From the NCBI RefSeq assembly GCF_000243155.2, contig NC_018017.1:2356001-2420000 (forward strand): DNA of 64,000 bases. Reading direction: 5' to 3'. The DNA is from Desulfitobacterium dehalogenans ATCC 51507. Lineage in GTDB: Bacteria > Bacillota > Desulfitobacteriia > Desulfitobacteriales > Desulfitobacteriaceae. Shown here one piece after another: positions 61,009-64,000 of the stretch (its first letter is position 1; every line of letters starts with the position of its first letter). The translations under genes were made by a program, and so were the position numbers. The notes beneath the pieces are model-generated. The model did not search any database, was not told the DNA's origin, and saw nothing but the letters and a program-made list of their open reading frames with translations.

Positions 61009-63333
61009 TCATGATGATCCCCAAAAGGCTTTCAATAGCGAAGAAATCCGGCTATTGTCCTGTAGCGTGTATATAGTATTCCACTCCTTAGGAAAAAGCC
61101 GCTTGTAGGATAAGCGGGTAAACCTTTCATCTATTAAGAGTATTGCTCCCCGATCCTGTTCTGTTCGTATGACTCTCCCACAGGCTTGGAGTACTTTACT
61201 CATCCCAGGATACATATAGGCAAATTCAAACCCTTGGCCATAGCGTTCTTGAAAATAAGCACGAATAATGTCCCGTTCCGCTCCTATCTGAGGTAGTCCC
61301 ACCCCGACGATAACAGCTCCGGACAAGCGATCTCCAGTAAGATCGATTCCTTCTCCAAAGATTCCCCCAAGCAGGGCCAATCCCACCAGACTCTCTTGAG
61401 GGTCCTCCTGAAAAGCTTGCAGGAACTCCTCCTTATCTTCTTCGGTCATCCCTGTAGTTTGAGGCAAAACCTTAAATTCGGGATGGACCTGGAGAAGCCT
61501 TTCCTGAACCCGCTCAAGATACTCATAAGAGGGAAAGTAGACCAAATAATTTCCTGTTTTACCCTCAACAAATTGAGTTATAGCATCGACGATTGAATCC
61601 AAAGATAGGGAACGATGAGTGTATTTGGTGGATATTTGCTTCTGAAGCATAAGGCAAAGATTTTCGGGAGGAAAAGGAGAAGGTAATTGCAGCTTATAAG
61701 ACTTTTTCTCTCCCCCCAAAATCTGAATAAAATATTCCAGAGGACTTAAGGTGGCTGAGAAGAAAATGGCTGCTCTCCCTTTGTTTAAGACCTGAGCCAG
61801 TTGTTTGGAGGGATCAACACAAAAGAGTTTAACACGAACATCCTGCTCCGGACATTGATAATACGTAACGTAATGCTCATCATAGCTTTCAGCGGTTCGC
61901 AGAAAGGCTTGAATATTAAAGTACAGTTCCGTTAGTTTCTCTTTCCAAGGTGGATTTTCCTCTTTCTTAAAAAACTTCTCCGCTTCGTTCACCACCCTCT
62001 CCAAGGAAGAGTAAAGGGATGTGGGGGCGTCTTTTTCCACCTCAAGACCTTGTTTTTTAAATTTTAAAAAATTCTTGTTGACCGTTTGGAGCCTCTTCCC
62101 AAGAACCGGTTCCTCATCCTCTACAAGATTCTTCAGATGGAGGAATTCCTCCTTGTTTAATTCAGCGGAAAACATTTCCCGTGCCCGCTCCACCAAATTA
62201 TGAGCTTCATCAATTAGAAAGGTATAGTCTCCGCCTTCAAGGAAAAAGCGCTTGAGAAACACTCTTGGATCAAAAACATAATTATAATCACAGATAACTA
62301 AATCAGCCCAATTAGTGAGTTCAAGGGAAAATTCAAAGGGACAGATGGAATAGCTTTTGGCATAGTTCTCAATCTGCTCCCGATTCCAAATATCGCTCTG
62401 AAAAATATCCTCCAGGGCTGGCCCTAAGCGATCATAATATCCTTTGGCATAGCTGCAATTTTCCGGTGTACATTCCCTCTCGGGACAAAAGCATACCTTA
62501 TCTTTAGCCGTAAGAGTGACCCTCTTAAGAGAGAGCCCTTGTTGCTGGAGCATAAGGAGAGAGCGCTCAGCTACGGTGCGGGTGATGGTTTTAGCCGTTA
62601 AATAAAAAATGGGGGGCTCTTGCCCTACTAGGAGAGCTTTTAAAGCCGGAAAAATCGTCCCTAAAGTCTTGCCAATACCGGTAGGGGCTTGAGCATAAAG
62701 CTTATTCCCTTCTCTAATCGTCTTATATACTGCCACAACCAGCTCTCTTTGGCCTTTACGATAGGTAGGATAGGGAAATTCAAGCCGGGAGATGCTCTTA
62801 TTGCGTTGCTCGGTCCAAGATAAAAGTCGATTAGCCCAGGCACAATACCGATCCACAAGATCCCTAAAGAAGAACTCCAGTTCTTCTCTGCAAAAGGACT
62901 TCCTGAATTCTTTAAGTTCATGGGTCTCCAACTGTATATAGGTTAGCTGAACCTGCACCTGAGCCAATTCTTCTTGCTTTGCCACTATATAAGCATAGCA
63001 CTGAGCTTGCGCCCAGTGCAAATGATTATAGGATTCGTCAATCAGATCCAAGTCCAGGGATGTGGATTTAATCTCTTCGATGACAATTCCCGATTCATTT
63101 CTAAACATCCCGTCTGCTCGCCCATGGATTTCTAAGCTAAAACCATCCTGATGCACCATTGTCCGTAGAGTCACTTCAGGCTGATAGTCTGTTCCCCGCT
63201 CCTTTTGTAGGTACTGATGGGCATAGATTCCTTCCACCATCCTGGATCCACTCATGAAACCCATCTGTAAATCACCCTGTCGTAAGACGAATTCAACCAG
63301 GGTCCGAACAGAAACACGTAGTTTTTTGTCCAA
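61009..63333 (-). CDS. XPD/DinG-type helicase with N-terminal nuclease-like domain
   Basis: 774 residues. The N-terminal 170 residues carry a PD-(D/E)XK pattern: His39, Asp74 in GRADGMF, Glu87 and Lys89 in VIEEIKS. The helicase follows, with Walker A PTGIGKT near 215, a four-cysteine Fe-S motif (CFCPERECTPENC, near 280), DEAH box IDEAHNLVE near 362, and C-terminal motifs GEGIDLTGDRLSG and CGRVIRT. Start TTG with AGGAG 9 bases upstream. 5'-3' DNA helicase activity is expected; a nuclease role is inferred from motif only. The aminotransferase gene lies 16 bases upstream. Confidence 0.88.
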   Translation of the reverse strand: MDKKLRVSVRTLVEFVLRQGDLQMGFMSGSRMVEGIYAHQYLQKERGTDYQPEVTLRTMVHQDGFSLEIHGRADGMFRNESGIVIEEIKSTSLDLDLIDESYNHLHWAQAQCYAYIVAKQEELAQVQVQLTYIQLETHELKEFRKSFCREELEFFFRDLVDRYCAWANRLLSWTEQRNKSISRLEFPYPTYRKGQRELVVAVYKTIREGNKLYAQAPTGIGKTLGTIFPALKALLVGQEPPIFYLTAKTITRTVAERSLLMLQQQGLSLKRVTLTAKDKVCFCPERECTPENCSYAKGYYDRLGPALEDIFQSDIWNREQIENYAKSYSICPFEFSLELTNWADLVICDYNYVFDPRVFLKRFFLEGGDYTFLIDEAHNLVERAREMFSAELNKEEFLHLKNLVEDEEPVLGKRLQTVNKNFLKFKKQGLEVEKDAPTSLYSSLERVVNEAEKFFKKEENPPWKEKLTELYFNIQAFLRTAESYDEHYVTYYQCPEQDVRVKLFCVDPSKQLAQVLNKGRAAIFFSATLSPLEYFIQILGGEKKSYKLQLPSPFPPENLCLMLQKQISTKYTHRSLSLDSIVDAITQFVEGKTGNYLVYFPSYEYLERVQERLLQVHPEFKVLPQTTGMTEEDKEEFLQAFQEDPQESLVGLALLGGIFGEGIDLTGDRLSGAVIVGVGLPQIGAERDIIRAYFQERYGQGFEFAYMYPGMSKVLQACGRVIRTEQDRGAILLIDERFTRLSYKRLFPKEWNTIYTLQDNSRISSLLKAFWGSS

Positions 63334-63349
63334 GACTTAATACTCCTGA

Positions 63350-64000
63350 CTATGCTAAATCTTTCGTTCCTTGATAAATCAATGTAAACAATTCTTCCAA
63401 ATCTTCTTCTTCCACACAAGAAAAGGCCACTCGAATATCTGATTCACCTAAAGCGATTACGCCCACTCCATAATTGTGGAGTAAATGCAGACGCAATTCT
63501 TCAGCCTTTACTCCTTTAAGCTTTAAGCACATAAAATAGCCGGAATTAAAAGGATAATAGTCCCAAAGATCTTGATAGTCACCGCGATTTAATAGCTCTT
63601 TGACCTTTAAAGCCCGGCCCTCCATAATCTTATACTTCTCTTGCTTTTGCTTTATAAAATCAGGGGATTCCAAAGCGTGAAGGACAAACGTTTGTGCCGG
63701 GTGGGAGGCATTAGAGATCGTCCCACGTATTATAGCCTTAGTCTTATTCTCCAGTGCATTGCAAACCACCGAGCTTGAATCCGCAAAAGTGATGAAACCA
63801 ACCCGAAATCCCCATACATACTCTTCCTTTGTCGGGCCATCCACCTTAACTGCTAAGATACGTGGATGGATATTGGCAAGTCTTCCAAAAAGGGATTCTT
63901 TAATAGAGTCCTCATAGAAAAGTCCAAAATATGCATCATCGCTTAAAACCACCAGATTAATTCCCTGCTCCGCTACTTCCAGTAAAGCCTCCACAATGGC
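63350..64000 (-). CDS. class I/II PLP aminotransferase, N-terminus beyond window
   Basis: The last 216 residues of a fold-type I aminotransferase; the frame is open to base 64000. VVLSDDAYFGLFYED is the conserved Asp/Tyr pair contacting PLP, and the PLP lysine is probably in VDGPTKEEYVWGFRVGF with the usual arginine-containing segment. The C-terminal domain ends with GESDIRVAFSCVEEED. The amino acid handled cannot be told. It lies upstream of the helicase gene on the same strand. Confidence 0.85.
   Translation of the reverse strand, partial: AIVEALLEVAEQGINLVVLSDDAYFGLFYEDSIKESLFGRLANIHPRILAVKVDGPTKEEYVWGFRVGFITFADSSSVVCNALENKTKAIIRGTISNASHPAQTFVLHALESPDFIKQKQEKYKIMEGRALKVKELLNRGDYQDLWDYYPFNSGYFMCLKLKGVKAEELRLHLLHNYGVGVIALGESDIRVAFSCVEEEDLEELFTLIYQGTKDLA

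Noticed and set aside
1-64000. CRISPR, restriction-modification, toxin-antitoxin, prophage or insertion-sequence content
   Set aside because: Looked for repeats with regular spacers, transposase or integrase motifs and paired small ORFs; none was convincing.

Overview
The window looks like chromosomal DNA of a spore-forming, anaerobic Clostridia-type Firmicute. The closest overall impression is Desulfitobacterium: strong AGGAGG ribosome-binding sites, many TTG/GTG starts, a corrinoid methyltransferase-type cluster, a giant acyl-CoA dehydratase-type activase, a LutAB-like pair and a FloA/NfeD operon. This assignment is inference from gene content; there is no rRNA or other marker gene. No tRNA, rRNA, CRISPR array, insertion sequence or prophage was seen. 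About 85% of genes lie on the minus strand.

Layout. 1-5.5 kb: aldo/keto reductase (cut by the left edge), lipoate-protein ligase, D-serine dehydratase, a DUF6544-like membrane protein and the ribosome-assembly GTPase rsgA. rsgA has its own promoter, a probable leader peptide, a leader hairpin and apparently a CTG start. 5.7-8.7 kb: a membrane-organisation operon (DUF1836 regulator, nfeD, floA, a disordered anchored protein) driven by a perfect-consensus promoter with a palindromic operator in its spacer. 8.8-11 kb (plus strand): M29 aminopeptidase and cvfB, which seems to start at ATT. 11-17 kb: a dispersed structured repeat, a DUF401 permease, then trkA followed by two tandem trkH genes. 17-19 kb (plus): an unknown membrane protein and a MATE exporter. 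19-22.4 kb: lutB/lutA-like genes and larB. 22.5-27.2 kb: a complete siderophore ABC uptake operon with a divergent, Fur-box-linked mini AraC regulator. 27.2-32.2 kb: a five-gene operon of secreted protein, ABC exporter and two-component system. 32.4-40 kb: YtvI-like permease, orphan radical SAM protein, DEAD-box helicase, MFS transporter, recQ.

40-47.3 kb holds the most distinctive locus. It encodes a 1415-residue double activase (two HgdC-type ATPase modules fused to HgdB-like modules), a UroD/MtaA-type putative methyltransferase that seems to lack the usual zinc cysteines, a 56-residue Trp-rich protein, a GntR/UTRA regulator and a B12-binding corrinoid protein. An obvious reading is a methyl- or corrinoid-transfer pathway with ATP-driven low-potential reduction; the substrate cannot be told from sequence.

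47.7-64 kb: a LysM protein with three peptidoglycan-binding repeats, small housekeeping proteins, a second two-component system, a flavoprotein, amidohydrolase, thioesterase, M3 peptidase, RNase HI, M50 protease, a GC-rich noncoding block with the second copy of the dispersed repeat, an XPD/DinG-type helicase fused to a nuclease-like domain, and an aminotransferase cut by the right edge. All alignments, spacings and identities quoted were made by eye.
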